Shown here: positions 17,653 through 26,701 of the stretch, one piece after another | Layout: each line of letters opens with the position of its first letter | Position numbering within the stretch: the stretch's first letter is position 1 | Origin: Polaribacter sp. | GTDB taxonomy: Bacteria; Bacteroidota; Bacteroidia; Flavobacteriales; Flavobacteriaceae | Length of the DNA: 39,005 nt | Assembly: GCA_023254055.1 (NCBI GenBank) | Contig: JALQYN010000032.1 | Coordinates: 1-39,005 of the forward strand | Direction: 5' to 3' | The notes under the pieces: generated by a model | Seen by the model: only the letters and a program-made list of their open reading frames with translations | The model's database searches: none | Told to the model about the DNA's origin: nothing | Made by a program: the position numbers and the translations under genes

Positions 17653-17826
17653 ATGTTAGATTTTTCAGAATTTTCAGGATTTTTATTATTCATGTTTATT
17701 TTTACAGCTGGTTTTTGGTTGTTAATTTTCTTATTAACGTTTGTGGTTCCTTACTGGATTGGTGGTACAATTTGGGAGAACATGAAATTAAAAAGAGAAG
17801 CTAGAAAAGCTGCTGATAAAGAGTAG
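17653..17826 (+). CDS. Small single-helix membrane protein
   Basis: A 57-residue protein: a short acidic N-terminus (MLDFSEFSGF), a long hydrophobic stretch (LLFMFIFTAGFWLLIFLLTFVVPYWIGG) and a basic C-terminus (KLKREARKAADKE), so one or two membrane passes. The frame is open back to TTG 17602, but a -7 box lies within that extension, so ATG 17653 is preferred. A strong terminator follows 25 bases after the stop, which supports a genuine small transcript. No family recognised. Confidence 0.65.
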   Translation: MLDFSEFSGFLLFMFIFTAGFWLLIFLLTFVVPYWIGGTIWENMKLKREARKAADKE

Positions 17827-17851
17827 TTTTTTAAAAAAAATATTTTCAATT

Positions 17852-17883
17852 AAAAAAGGGTTTGCAAATGCAAACCCTTTTTT
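17852..17883. terminator. Bidirectional terminator
   Basis: A perfect stem GGGTTTGC/GCAAACCC with AAAT loop, flanked by A6 and T6, between the small membrane protein gene and the convergent TonB-type receptor gene. Confidence 0.92.
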
Positions 17884-17900
17884 AATGTTATAGAATGTGA

Positions 17901-20324
17901 TTATTTTCCAAACCCTTCTCCACCTTCTTCAAAATCATCATTTTGTTGAGGTCTTCTTTGTCTTTGGTTTTTCTTTTGATTAAATCGATATACAAAACTG
18001 AAAGAAACTTGTCTTTGTCTCCATTGATTTTCTCCATAGGTAGAAGAGTTTGGAGTATAAGAGTATCCTATACGTTTTCTTGAATTCAGCACATCACTTA
18101 TATTTAAAACCATTGTACCGTTGTCTTTAAATAAATCTTTACTAAACGCTAAGTTAGCACTGAAAATTCCTTCACTAGTACTTTGAGCATTTCGCTGTTC
18201 GCCTCTATAAGACATGGTGGTTTGCCATTGAATGTTTGCTGGCAATGTAATTCTAGAATTCAATCTTGCAGACCAGTTAGAATCTTTATTTCCAAAGTCA
18301 ATATTATTCAATTTCCCAACAGTTTCAAATCCGTAATAATTAAAACTTCCTGAAAAATTTACTTTTTTAGAGGCAGTATAATTAGCATTAAATTCAAAAC
18401 CATATCTGTCTTCTGAAGATAGGTTTATAGGAGATCTAACAATCACTGGAACTCCGTTTACAAAATCACCTCTTTCTTGGCTAATAAACTGATAAATACC
18501 TGTTGAATGACGATAATAAATAGAAGAATTTAAAGTTACTTTTTTCAATTTCTTTAAATATCCAACATCAAATGAATTGGTATACGTAGGGTCTAAACCT
18601 ACATTTCCTTTAAAAATGTTCGTTTCTGAGCTTCTTGATTCAAACGGGTTTAAAAAATAAGATCTTGGTCTTCTTAATCTTTTACTATATCCAAACGTTA
18701 TACTTTCTGTATCGTTAAACTCATACCCTAAATTTACAGTAGGGAAAAAACCGATATAAGATTTGTTATAGTTTTCATTTGTTGTAAGCAAATCTATTTT
18801 TTGATCTGTTAATTCTGTTCTTAACCCTAATAAATAAGAAAGTTTATCATGTTTTTTTCCGTATTGAGCATACAACGCATATACATTTTGCTCAAAATCT
18901 AAATTATTTGATGGATCGAATTTGGGATCAGAATAAGGAACTAAAGGAGTGTTTTTATAATCTGAATTCGATTTATCTAAATTAGCTCTATAACCCAGCT
19001 CAATTTGAGAACCATCTTCTTTTGGATATACATAATCAATTTGGAAAAGTTTTCTAACCGAATTTTGAATGGTGTTATTATTTTCTACAAAAACATTGTT
19101 TTGAAAAATACTACCTGCTTCATCCTGATCACTTTTACTGTATTGTAAATCAATTGTCAGCTTTTTTCCAGTTGCATTTAATTTATTTGTGTAGTTTATA
19201 GAATACTGAATTGATTTAGAATCTGATAATTCATTTTCATTTCTTGTACGAGTATCCGTTAGCACTTTATTAGCGTCAAAAACGGCTACATTGTTAGATG
19301 TTGTATTTTCTCCGTCAGATTTTCGGATAACGATGTTTCCTAAAATTGAGCTATTGTCAGTTAAATAATATTCTATACCAAAGCTAGAGTTAAATCCTTT
19401 TCTTAACCTATTATTGTTTCTTAACTCGTTAAGATATCCTGTAATGTTTTTTGAGTTGTCAAAATACGTTGAATTGTTAATACTATTTCCTGGACCATCT
19501 CTGTAACTATATCCTGAATTTGTAAATAAATTGAACTTTTTAGTTCTGTAGTTTAAATTGGTGGAAATACCGTATTGTGTAGGGTCTCCAATAGTTGGGT
19601 TAATAGAACCATTGAATCCTGTTACTTTTCCTTTTCTTAAAATAATATTTAAAATCCCAGCAGTTCCTTCAGCATCATATCTTGCAGAAGGAGAAGTAAT
19701 TACTTCAACTCTTTCTATTGCATCTGCGGGTAATTGACGTAAGGCACTCGTGCCATCTAAACCTACTAAAGAAGAAGGTTTTCCATCAATTAAAATACGA
19801 ACATTTTCGTTTCCTCTTAAGCTTACATTTCCTTCTATATCTACACTTACAGATGGAACATTGTCTAGAACATCAGCAACATTTCCACCTTTAACGGTCA
19901 TGTCTTTACCGACATTGTATATTTTTTTGTCAAGTCGAATGTCTACAGTAGATTTTTCTGGTATGATGTTTACTTCATCAAGTATTTCTCCATCTTCAGA
20001 TAAGACAATGGTTCCAAGCTTAATGTCTTTGTCAATAGTTCTGTTTTTGAAACTGATAGTTTTAAAAGAAATAAACTCCACACTTATGTCATAAGTGCCT
20101 TTAGCAATTTTGATGTAAAACTCACCTTTGTTATCAGTAATTCCACCGCTAATTTTTTTTGTTTTTAAGTTTCTTAAAACAACTGTAGCATACTCTAGAG
20201 GTTGTTTAGAATCTTTGTCAATTACTGTACCTGATACGGCAAATGTTTCAGATTGAGTAGGTCTTTGTGCAAAAATTGCCGATATACTAAAAAGGCAAAT
20301 TAAAACTAAAATTCTTTTGTTCAT
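17901..20324 (-). CDS. TonB-dependent receptor-like outer membrane protein
   Basis: An 807-residue outer membrane protein. It has a signal peptide (MNKRILVLICLFSISAIFAQ), then a carboxypeptidase-regulatory-like beta domain (TFAVSGTVIDKDSKQPLEYATVVLRN), a plug domain (VADVLDNVPSVSVDIEGNVSLRGNENVRILIDGKPS) and a large beta-barrel of the OMP_b-brl_3 type. The C-terminus is a Q/R- then E/G-rich tail rather than the usual terminal aromatic strand end. There is no SusD partner next to it and no substrate clue, so I cannot say what it imports. It appears monocistronic with no clear -7 box in the 20325-20434 spacer. Confidence 0.88.
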   Translation of the reverse strand: MNKRILVLICLFSISAIFAQRPTQSETFAVSGTVIDKDSKQPLEYATVVLRNLKTKKISGGITDNKGEFYIKIAKGTYDISVEFISFKTISFKNRTIDKDIKLGTIVLSEDGEILDEVNIIPEKSTVDIRLDKKIYNVGKDMTVKGGNVADVLDNVPSVSVDIEGNVSLRGNENVRILIDGKPSSLVGLDGTSALRQLPADAIERVEVITSPSARYDAEGTAGILNIILRKGKVTGFNGSINPTIGDPTQYGISTNLNYRTKKFNLFTNSGYSYRDGPGNSINNSTYFDNSKNITGYLNELRNNNRLRKGFNSSFGIEYYLTDNSSILGNIVIRKSDGENTTSNNVAVFDANKVLTDTRTRNENELSDSKSIQYSINYTNKLNATGKKLTIDLQYSKSDQDEAGSIFQNNVFVENNNTIQNSVRKLFQIDYVYPKEDGSQIELGYRANLDKSNSDYKNTPLVPYSDPKFDPSNNLDFEQNVYALYAQYGKKHDKLSYLLGLRTELTDQKIDLLTTNENYNKSYIGFFPTVNLGYEFNDTESITFGYSKRLRRPRSYFLNPFESRSSETNIFKGNVGLDPTYTNSFDVGYLKKLKKVTLNSSIYYRHSTGIYQFISQERGDFVNGVPVIVRSPINLSSEDRYGFEFNANYTASKKVNFSGSFNYYGFETVGKLNNIDFGNKDSNWSARLNSRITLPANIQWQTTMSYRGEQRNAQSTSEGIFSANLAFSKDLFKDNGTMVLNISDVLNSRKRIGYSYTPNSSTYGENQWRQRQVSFSFVYRFNQKKNQRQRRPQQNDDFEEGGEGFGK

Positions 20325-20434
20325 TAGTTTGATTTATAATTATAAATTATAAGACTATGGGTTTGTTGATTAGTTTAAATACAGTGTTGTTAAACTTCTG
20401 TTAAAGAAATGGGGTTAATAAGAATTTGGTATTA

Positions 20435-20776
20435 TCAAATAATAGTTGAAATATTTTCTAAAGGTCTGCCAATCACAGCTTTATTCCCGTTTATAACAAT
20501 TGGTCTTTCTATTAGTTTTGGCTTTTGAATCATGGCAGAAATAATTTCTTTATCAGATAACTTTTTTCCTTTATAGTTTTCTTTCCAGATTGTTTCGTTT
20601 TTTCTAACCAAATCAATAGGTTTAATTTGAAGTTTTTCTATAATAGATAATAGTTCGCTATAACTTGGAATATTTTCTAAGTATTTTATTATTTCAAATT
20701 CTTTACCCGAGTTTTCTAAGATTTCTAAACCTTGTCTAGATTTGCTACAACGTGGATTGTGGTATATTTTTATCAT
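20435..20776 (-). CDS. ArsC-family arsenate reductase-like protein
   Basis: A 113-residue thioredoxin-fold protein. Cys10 in HNPRCSKSRQGLEIL matches the catalytic cysteine of glutaredoxin-coupled ArsC, and the C-terminal LIERPIVINGNKAVIGRPLENI carries the substrate-binding arginines. The family also includes Spx/YffB-like proteins with other roles; the NPxCSKSR motif favours a true reductase. It starts seven bases after the prfB stop, and there is no ars operon (no arsR, arsB or acr3) nearby, so arsenic may not be its main physiological context. Family is confident. Confidence 0.9.
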   Translation of the reverse strand: MIKIYHNPRCSKSRQGLEILENSGKEFEIIKYLENIPSYSELLSIIEKLQIKPIDLVRKNETIWKENYKGKKLSDKEIISAMIQKPKLIERPIVINGNKAVIGRPLENISTII

Positions 20777-20783
20777 GTCTTTT

Positions 20784-21890
20784 TTATAAGGTTGTGTCTG
20801 TTTCTTTTTGACCGTTTAACATTAGAAATGCTTTTAAAAACGCATCGATATCTCCATTCATAATAGCATCTACATTGCCAGTTTCATGAGCAGTTCTAAC
20901 ATCTTTGACTAATTTATAGGGGTGCATTACATAATTTCTAATCTGACTTCCCCATTCGTTTTTCATTTTTCCAGCTTCAATATCTGCTCTCGCTGCTTGT
21001 CTTTTCTGTAATTCTATTTCGTACAATTGAGATTTTAGCATTTGCAACGCTGTTGCTCTATTGTCATGTTGTGAGCGTGAATTTGAACATTGAATTTGAA
21101 TTCCGGTTGGTTTGTGTGTTAGTTGGACTTTTGTTTCAACTTTGTTAACATTTTGACCTCCAGCTCCACTAGATCTAGCGGTGGTTATTTCAATATCAGC
21201 AGGGTTTATTTCAATTTCAATAGAATCATCAGCAACAGGATATACATATACCGAAGCAAAAGAAGTATGTCTTTTGGCATTGCTGTCAAAAGGAGAAATC
21301 CGAACCAATCTATGCACACCATTTTCGCCTTTTAGCCATCCAAAAGCATAATCACCATCAAATTCTAGAGTAACAGTTTTTATTCCAGCAGAATCTCCGC
21401 TTTGATAATTTAACTCTTTAATTTTAAGTCCATTTCTCTCAGCCCACATCATATACATTCTCATTAGCATTTCTGCCCAATCACAACTCTCGGTACCTCC
21501 AGCTCCAGCAGTAATTTGTATGACTGCACTTAAATTATCTCCTTCATCAGAAAGCATGTTTCTAAATTCTATAGCCTCTAATAGTTCTTCAGTTTTTGAA
21601 AATTGATCTGCAATTTCTTCCTCAGAAATTTCATCTTCTTTGTAAAAATCAAACAAAACTTGGGTGTCTTCTAATAAGCGAACAGCTGAATTATAATCGG
21701 TTACCCATTTTTTTTTGATCCGCAGCTCTTTCATAAAAGCTTCTGCTTCTTTTGGATTGTTCCAAAAGCCTGGGGCAACAGTTTTTTCTTCTTCATTGGT
21801 TATTTCTATTAGCTTTTGTTCAATATTTAAATACTGTTTTAGCTTAGCAATTCTATCAGAAATATTTTTGATTTGTTCTTGTGTAATCAT
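20784..21890 (-). CDS. prfB: Peptide chain release factor 2
   Basis: A 368-residue class I release factor reading UGA/UAA. The anticodon-like SPF motif is in [19 protein letters not shown], and the peptidyl-transferase-centre GGQ is in [21 protein letters not shown] 21890 is chosen over GTG 21899 because the -7 box TAttTTTG overlaps the GTG. The usual programmed +1 frameshift near codon 25 (CTT TGA C) is absent: the frame reads straight through KQYLNIEQK. It is co-transcribed with the ArsC-like gene. Confidence 0.96.
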   Translation of the reverse strand: MITQEQIKNISDRIAKLKQYLNIEQKLIEITNEEEKTVAPGFWNNPKEAEAFMKELRIKKKWVTDYNSAVRLLEDTQVLFDFYKEDEISEEEIADQFSKTEELLEAIEFRNMLSDEGDNLSAVIQITAGAGGTESCDWAEMLMRMYMMWAERNGLKIKELNYQSGDSAGIKTVTLEFDGDYAFGWLKGENGVHRLVRISPFDSNAKRHTSFASVYVYPVADDSIEIEINPADIEITTARSSGAGGQNVNKVETKVQLTHKPTGIQIQCSNSRSQHDNRATALQMLKSQLYEIELQKRQAARADIEAGKMKNEWGSQIRNYVMHPYKLVKDVRTAHETGNVDAIMNGDIDAFLKAFLMLNGQKETDTTL

Positions 21891-21898
21891 AGTTAGCA

Positions 21899-21906
21899 CA
21901 AAAATA
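21899..21906 (-). promoter_or_regulatory. Putative prfB -7 box, almost no leader
   Basis: Minus-strand TATTTTTG (21906-21899) ends eight bases before ATG 21890, leaving a predicted leader of only a few bases. No TTG at standard spacing was found. Confidence 0.45.
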
Positions 21907-21987
21907 AGTTAAAAAATGTGATTTAATATTTTATTCAATCTTATTTTCTCGTCAATATTTTATAGTTTTATGCAAAATCTTTTAACC

Positions 21988-24381
21988 ATGAAAAAAATCA
22001 CAATTTTATTATTATTTGTTTTTGTAAATCAGACGTGTTTTTCACAATTTTTCAAAGACGATAAAAAGGTCACTAAATATGAGGGCTATTTTAATTTTTA
22101 TTATGATAGTAGTAAAGACAAAATATTTTTAGAAATCTCAAAGCTAGAATCTGAGTTTTTATATGTAAACGCTTTGTCTGAAGGAGTTGGTTCAAACGAT
22201 ATCGGTTTAGATAGAGGGAAATTGGGAGGTGGAGCCGTTGTGTTTTTTAGAAAGGCAGGAAATAAAATTTTATTAATTCAGCCAAATCAAGACTATAGAG
22301 CATTGACAGATAATCTCGAAGAGAAAAAATCAATCAAAGAAGCATTTGCAAAATCGGTTTTACATGGTTTTGTTATTAAAGAAGAAAAAAACAACACTTA
22401 TTTAGTTGATGCAACCTCTTTTTTTATGCAAGATACTTTTGGTGTCTCAAACACCTTGTCTAGAAGCGGAGAAGGAAGTTATAATGTAGATGCTTCTAGA
22501 AGCGCCTTTAACTTAGAAAGAACAAAAGCATTTGAAAAAAATGTAGAGTTTGATGTGTTGTTAACATTTAAAGGGAGTCCAAGAGGTAGAAATTTAAGAT
22601 CTGTTACTCCAAATTCAACAGCAGTAACAGTGTATCAGCATCATTCTTTTGTAGAGTTGCCAGATAACAACTACAAACCAAGAGTATATGATCCTCGTTC
22701 TGGTTCATATCCAATGTCTTACATGGATTATTCTACGCCAGTTAATGAATCTATTACTAAAAGATTTATAATGAGACATCGATTGGAAAAGAAAAACCCA
22801 AATGCAGCTGTTAGTGAACCTGTTGAACCAATTGTCTATTATTTAGACCCAGGAACCCCAGAGCCAGTAAGGTCAGCTTTGCTCGAAGGAGCAAGGTGGT
22901 GGAATCAAGCATTTGAAGCAGCTGGATATACAAATGCTTTTCAAGTAAAAATGTTACCAAAAGATGCAGATCCGTTAGATTTAAGATACAATGTAATTCA
23001 ATGGGTGCATCGTTCTACGAGAGGGTGGAGTTACGGTGGAAGTATTTCTGATCCTAGAACAGGTGAAATTATTAAAGGACATGTAAGTTTAGGGTCATTA
23101 AGAATTCGTCAAGACTTTTTAATAGCACAAGCATTGCAAGCTCCCTATGATACAAACACTGCAAATGATAAATTTGCTTTAGAAATGGCATTGGCAAGAA
23201 TTAGACAATTATCTGCGCATGAAGTTGGACATACAATCGGATTTGCTCACAACTATATTGCAAGTACAATTAATAGATCCTCTGTAATGGATTATCCACA
23301 TCCACAGTTTTCATTAAAAAACGGAAAAATTGATTTTTCAAATGCCTATGCAACAGGAATTGGAGAATGGGATAAAGTATCTGTAGCATATTCGTATCAA
23401 GATTTTACAACAAATGAAGAGGATGGATTGCAAAAAATCCTAAATGACGCTTTTGCAAGAGGGTTACGATTTATAACCGATCAAGATGCAAGACCAAAAG
23501 GAAGTGCTCATGCTTACGCACATTTATGGGATAATGGTAAAAATGTAGCAGATGAATTAAATGCATTATTAGAAATTAGAAAAAATGCAATTTATAAATT
23601 CTCTGTGGATAATATTAAAAGTAAAGAACCATATTCTGTTTTAGAAGATGTTTTTGTCCCTTTGTATTTTTTACACAGATATCAAACTGAAGCAGTTGCT
23701 AAAGTTATTGGAGGGTTGGATTATAATTATGCTATCAAAGGCGGAAGTCAGACCATCGTGAAAAGAGTTCCTGGTTCTGTAGAACGCCAAGCACTTGCGT
23801 CACTTCTAAAAACAATTGATGTAGAAACGATAGCGATACCAACTTCAAAATTAGAGTTGTTTCCGCCAAGAGCTTTTGGTTATGGAAGGACTAGAGAGTC
23901 TTTTAAAAGTAAAGTTGGTGCTGAATTTGACCCTTATGGTGCTGTAGAGACAGCTTCTGAAATGACTTTAGAGTTCTTATTTCATCCAGAAAGAGTCTCT
24001 CGTTTAGTAATGCATAAAAGCTTTGACTCATCTCAATTAGGTTTAGAAGAAATGATTGATGAAGTGATTAAAAATTCATTTAAAAAATCATATAAAAACA
24101 CCTATTACCAAGAATTACAAAACGTTGTAAATGAGCAAGTTTTAAATCATTTGTTTTATTTGTCAGCAAATAAAAACAATTACAAGCAAGTTACAGCCAT
24201 CGTTAATTCTAAAATAGAGGAGATTGCTTCTTGGTTACGAACAAGAAAATCTAAAGGTGTTCAGTTAATGTATGATAAAGAACTTGTAAGAAGTATTTCT
24301 ACATTTAAAAATGATCCTTCTAAATTTAAAAAAGCACAATCACCAAAAATTCCAGATGGTTCACCAATCGGAATGCATTAA
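21988..24381 (+). CDS. Secreted zinc-dependent metalloprotease (DUF5117/DUF4953 type)
   Basis: A 797-residue exported protein. The signal peptide is MKKITILLLFVFVNQTCFS; an in-frame ATG at 21970 would add six residues, but 21988 gives a typical signal start. The zinc site is HEVGHTIGFAH (first His about residue 411), followed by SSVMDYPHP, a Met-turn-like element, as in metzincin-type peptidases. The preceding QWVHRSTRGWSYGGSISDPRTGEI and the N-terminal region match the large Bacteroidetes DUF5117-DUF4953 proteins. It probably acts in the periplasm or outside the cell. Its substrate is unknown. The threonine aldolase gene follows after 13 bases. Confidence 0.88.
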   Translation: MKKITILLLFVFVNQTCFSQFFKDDKKVTKYEGYFNFYYDSSKDKIFLEISKLESEFLYVNALSEGVGSNDIGLDRGKLGGGAVVFFRKAGNKILLIQPNQDYRALTDNLEEKKSIKEAFAKSVLHGFVIKEEKNNTYLVDATSFFMQDTFGVSNTLSRSGEGSYNVDASRSAFNLERTKAFEKNVEFDVLLTFKGSPRGRNLRSVTPNSTAVTVYQHHSFVELPDNNYKPRVYDPRSGSYPMSYMDYSTPVNESITKRFIMRHRLEKKNPNAAVSEPVEPIVYYLDPGTPEPVRSALLEGARWWNQAFEAAGYTNAFQVKMLPKDADPLDLRYNVIQWVHRSTRGWSYGGSISDPRTGEIIKGHVSLGSLRIRQDFLIAQALQAPYDTNTANDKFALEMALARIRQLSAHEVGHTIGFAHNYIASTINRSSVMDYPHPQFSLKNGKIDFSNAYATGIGEWDKVSVAYSYQDFTTNEEDGLQKILNDAFARGLRFITDQDARPKGSAHAYAHLWDNGKNVADELNALLEIRKNAIYKFSVDNIKSKEPYSVLEDVFVPLYFLHRYQTEAVAKVIGGLDYNYAIKGGSQTIVKRVPGSVERQALASLLKTIDVETIAIPTSKLELFPPRAFGYGRTRESFKSKVGAEFDPYGAVETASEMTLEFLFHPERVSRLVMHKSFDSSQLGLEEMIDEVIKNSFKKSYKNTYYQELQNVVNEQVLNHLFYLSANKNNYKQVTAIVNSKIEEIASWLRTRKSKGVQLMYDKELVRSISTFKNDPSKFKKAQSPKIPDGSPIGMH

Positions 24382-24394
24382 AAGAGATTAAATA

Positions 24395-25414
24395 ATGAAA
24401 ATAAATTTAATTAGTGATACCGTTACAAAGCCAACAAAAGGGATGTTAGCGGCAATGATGAATGCTGAAGTAGGAGATGATGTTTTTAAAGCAGATCCAA
24501 CTATTAATCAATTACAAGAAAAAGCAGCTCAAATGTTTGGTACAGAAGACGCCTTGTTTTTTCCATCTGGAACCATGGCAAATCAAACAGCCATTAAATT
24601 GCACACGCAACCCGGAGATAAAATGTTTTGTGATAAATGGGCTCATGTCTTTAATTTTGAAGGAGGAGGAGCAGCATTTAACTCAGGTGTTTCAAGCCAT
24701 TTAATTGACGGAGAAAGAGGGATGTTTACTGCAGAGCAATTGGCATATGCTGCTTCTGGAGGTATAGATATTCATTCACCATATTCGCGTTTAGTTTGTA
24801 TTGAAAACACAACAAATAAAGGAGGTGGAGCTTGTTGGGATTTTGAGGAACTTAAGAAGATAAAACAAATTTGTTTGGACAATGAATTAGCGTTGCATTT
24901 GGACGGAGCTAGATTGTTTAATGCCTTGGTTGCAAAAAACGAAACACCAAAGCAATATGGAGAATTATTTGATACAATTTCTATTTGTTTATCGAAAGGA
25001 TTAGGTGCTCCAGTTGGTTCTATTTTATTGGGAACAAAATCTGACATGGCCAAAGCATTGAGAATTAGAAAATTATTTGGCGGCGCAATGAGGCAAGCAG
25101 GTTATTTGGCTGCAGCTGCAATTTATGCATTAGATAATCATGTAGAAAGGTTGACAGAAGATCATAGAAGAGCTAAGACTATTGGAAAAACTTTAGAATC
25201 GTGTTCTTTTATTAAAACGGTAGAACCGATTGAGACAAATATTGTTATTTTTTATGTAAATGATTCGATAGATGAAATTGAATTTGTGAATAAAATGACA
25301 CAAAAAAACATTCATTTTATTTCTATGGGCGATGGTAAGTTAAGAATGGTTACCCATTTAGATTTTACTGAAGAAATGTTAGATAAACTCATAAGTGAAT
25401 TGCATAAATTTTAA
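24395..25414 (+). CDS. ltaE: Low-specificity L-threonine aldolase
   Basis: A 339-residue PLP enzyme cleaving L-threonine or allo-threonine to glycine and acetaldehyde. The start LISDTVTKPTKGMLAAMMNAEVGDDVF is characteristic. ALHLDGARLFNA holds the cofactor-binding Asp, and ISICLSKGLGAPVGSILLG holds the Schiff-base lysine. The C-terminal small domain is complete. It lies 13 bases after the metalloprotease gene and is followed by a strong terminator, so the two share a transcript although the functional link is unclear. Confidence 0.94.
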   Translation: MKINLISDTVTKPTKGMLAAMMNAEVGDDVFKADPTINQLQEKAAQMFGTEDALFFPSGTMANQTAIKLHTQPGDKMFCDKWAHVFNFEGGGAAFNSGVSSHLIDGERGMFTAEQLAYAASGGIDIHSPYSRLVCIENTTNKGGGACWDFEELKKIKQICLDNELALHLDGARLFNALVAKNETPKQYGELFDTISICLSKGLGAPVGSILLGTKSDMAKALRIRKLFGGAMRQAGYLAAAAIYALDNHVERLTEDHRRAKTIGKTLESCSFIKTVEPIETNIVIFYVNDSIDEIEFVNKMTQKNIHFISMGDGKLRMVTHLDFTEEMLDKLISELHKF

Positions 25415-25416
25415 AA

Positions 25417-25446
25417 CAAAAACGCCAGCTTAAGCTGGCGTTTTTG
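25417..25446. terminator. Bidirectional terminator after ltaE
   Basis: A perfect 30-base palindrome (AAACGCCAGCTT / AAGCTGGCGTTT core) flanked by A and T runs. It separates ltaE from the convergent membrane protein gene. Confidence 0.93.
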
Positions 25447-25447
25447 T

Positions 25448-26080
25448 TTAATTCAAATTCTCTAAATTGTCGAGTTCTTTGTAGTTTTTATTTAATTTTT
25501 TAAGCAACCTACCATAAGTAAATCTGTAAAACAGCCAAATAATCGTAAGCATAACTAACACCATTATAACACTTGTAACGATAAAGATTGTTATAACTTC
25601 ATTTGCTTCCATATTCAGCCCATCAGCATTCATTGCTTTGATTAAATCTTTAGGTTGTCCAAGTAAAATAAAAATTAAGACAGCATTAGATAACACTATC
25701 CCTCCTAAATTATAGTAAACATAGTATTTAACTGTTTTTCTAACTGATAAAATTCTATTCATTAATCTTCTTGTATTGTCTGTTATAGATATAGAATTAT
25801 AATTTTTATAGAAGAGCACTAAGAAAACGAGTATCACAACATAGTGAACATAGGTGCTAACTTTTATCAATTCCATAACTTTAAAATCTTTATAGAACTC
25901 AAGATACTTTTGAGGGACCATAAAATTTAAACTTGTCCAGAAAATTAGCTCAAGTACACCAATTATAAATATCCATTTTACAATTGATGAAGATTTTGAG
26001 CGCGACATTTTGTAAATATCAACACTAGTGTTTTCTACTTGTTGATTTCCCCAAGATTTTTTATATGTTTCTAAATCCAT
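25448..26080 (-). CDS. Four-helix membrane protein paired with an ECF sigma factor
   Basis: A 210-residue protein with a ~30-residue polar N-terminus (MDLETYKKSWGNQQ) and four hydrophobic segments (WIFIIGVLELIFWTSLNFM; YVHYVVILVFLVLFY; VLSNAVLIFILLG; VITIFIVTSVIMVLVMLTIIWLF), then a basic/acidic tail. It starts three bases after the sigma factor stop. This arrangement suggests a membrane regulator of that sigma factor, with the N-terminal arm as contact, but no known anti-sigma domain is visible. Relatives are sometimes mislabelled as a carotene oxygenase; nothing here supports that. Confidence 0.78.
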   Translation of the reverse strand: MDLETYKKSWGNQQVENTSVDIYKMSRSKSSSIVKWIFIIGVLELIFWTSLNFMVPQKYLEFYKDFKVMELIKVSTYVHYVVILVFLVLFYKNYNSISITDNTRRLMNRILSVRKTVKYYVYYNLGGIVLSNAVLIFILLGQPKDLIKAMNADGLNMEANEVITIFIVTSVIMVLVMLTIIWLFYRFTYGRLLKKLNKNYKELDNLENLN

Positions 26081-26083
26081 TAT

Positions 26084-26578
26084 TTAAGGGTTTAATATGT
26101 TTTTTAATTTGTCTTTTGCTCTATTCATTTTAACTCTTGCATTTACTTCAGTTATACCTAGGGTTTCTGAGATTTCTTTGTAAGGTTTATCTTCTAAATA
26201 CAAAAAAATTAATGCTTTATCAATATCATTTAATTGACGAATGGCTTTGTATAGTGCTTTTAATTGTAACTCTTCAGTATCATCATATTCAATAGATTGT
26301 ATTTTGTAACTAAAATCATCTATATCTTGCGTTGTAATGGTTCTTGTTGATTTTCGATATAAAGAAATTGCTGTATTTAGAGCTACTCTGTACATCCAAG
26401 TACTAAATTTTGAATCACCTCTAAACTTGCTGTAATTTTTCCACAGCTGAATTACAACTTCTTGAAACAAATCATTGTGAGCATCCTGATTTGTTGTATA
26501 GATTCTGCATATCTTATGAACAATATTTTGATTCTGTTCAAAATCCTGTAAAAATTTAGACTCTAAATCTTTTTGCAC
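26084..26578 (-). CDS. ECF-type RNA polymerase sigma factor
   Basis: A 164-residue sigma-70 family protein. Region 2 is DAHNDLFQEVVIQLWKNYSKF and STWMYRVALNTAISLYRK (residues ~30-78); region 4 is AIRQLNDIDKALIFLYLEDKPYKEISETLGITEVNARVKMNRAKDKL (~112-160). The start is GTG at 26578 with no in-frame ATG upstream. It diverges from the cobalamin-binding MerR gene across a 123-base spacer and overlaps no other gene. A minus-strand TAttTTTG (26621-26614) could be its promoter. Light-linked ECF factors next to B12 photoreceptor genes are known elsewhere (LitR/LitS in Streptomyces); the link here is inference. Confidence 0.93.
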   Translation of the reverse strand: MQKDLESKFLQDFEQNQNIVHKICRIYTTNQDAHNDLFQEVVIQLWKNYSKFRGDSKFSTWMYRVALNTAISLYRKSTRTITTQDIDDFSYKIQSIEYDDTEELQLKALYKAIRQLNDIDKALIFLYLEDKPYKEISETLGITEVNARVKMNRAKDKLKNILNP

Positions 26579-26672
26579 GTATATGGTTTGTTAGTTCTAG
26601 CTTATAAGTAGTTCAAAAATAGAAAATGTTACAGAATTAATCTTTTAAAATCTATTATTAAATAGAAAACTG

Positions 26673-26689
26673 TATATTTGTTTAACAAA
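26673..26689 (+). promoter_or_regulatory. -7 box with overlapping 13-bp dyad upstream of the MerR/B12 gene
   Basis: TATATTTG (26673-26680) matches TAnnTTTG, and TTTGTT-T-AACAAA (26677-26689) is a perfect inverted repeat overlapping it. The same dyad with the opposite centre base occurs at crtI (27641-27653). Probably the operator through which the regulator controls its own gene. Confidence 0.75.
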
Positions 26690-26701
26690 AATAAATAAGA
26701 G

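Noticed and set aside
17602..17826. 74-residue version of the small membrane protein starting at TTG 17602
   Set aside because: A TAttTTTG -7 box lies inside the extension, and ATG 17653 gives a normal small membrane protein start.
21891..21899. GTG start for prfB three codons upstream
   Set aside because: The GTG overlaps the predicted -7 box; the ATG at 21890 fits the usual RF2 start.
25448..26080. Carotene oxygenase label for the four-helix membrane protein, tempting because of the nearby crt genes
   Set aside because: No oxygenase iron-ligand histidines or propeller features; it is a short polytopic protein tied to the sigma factor.
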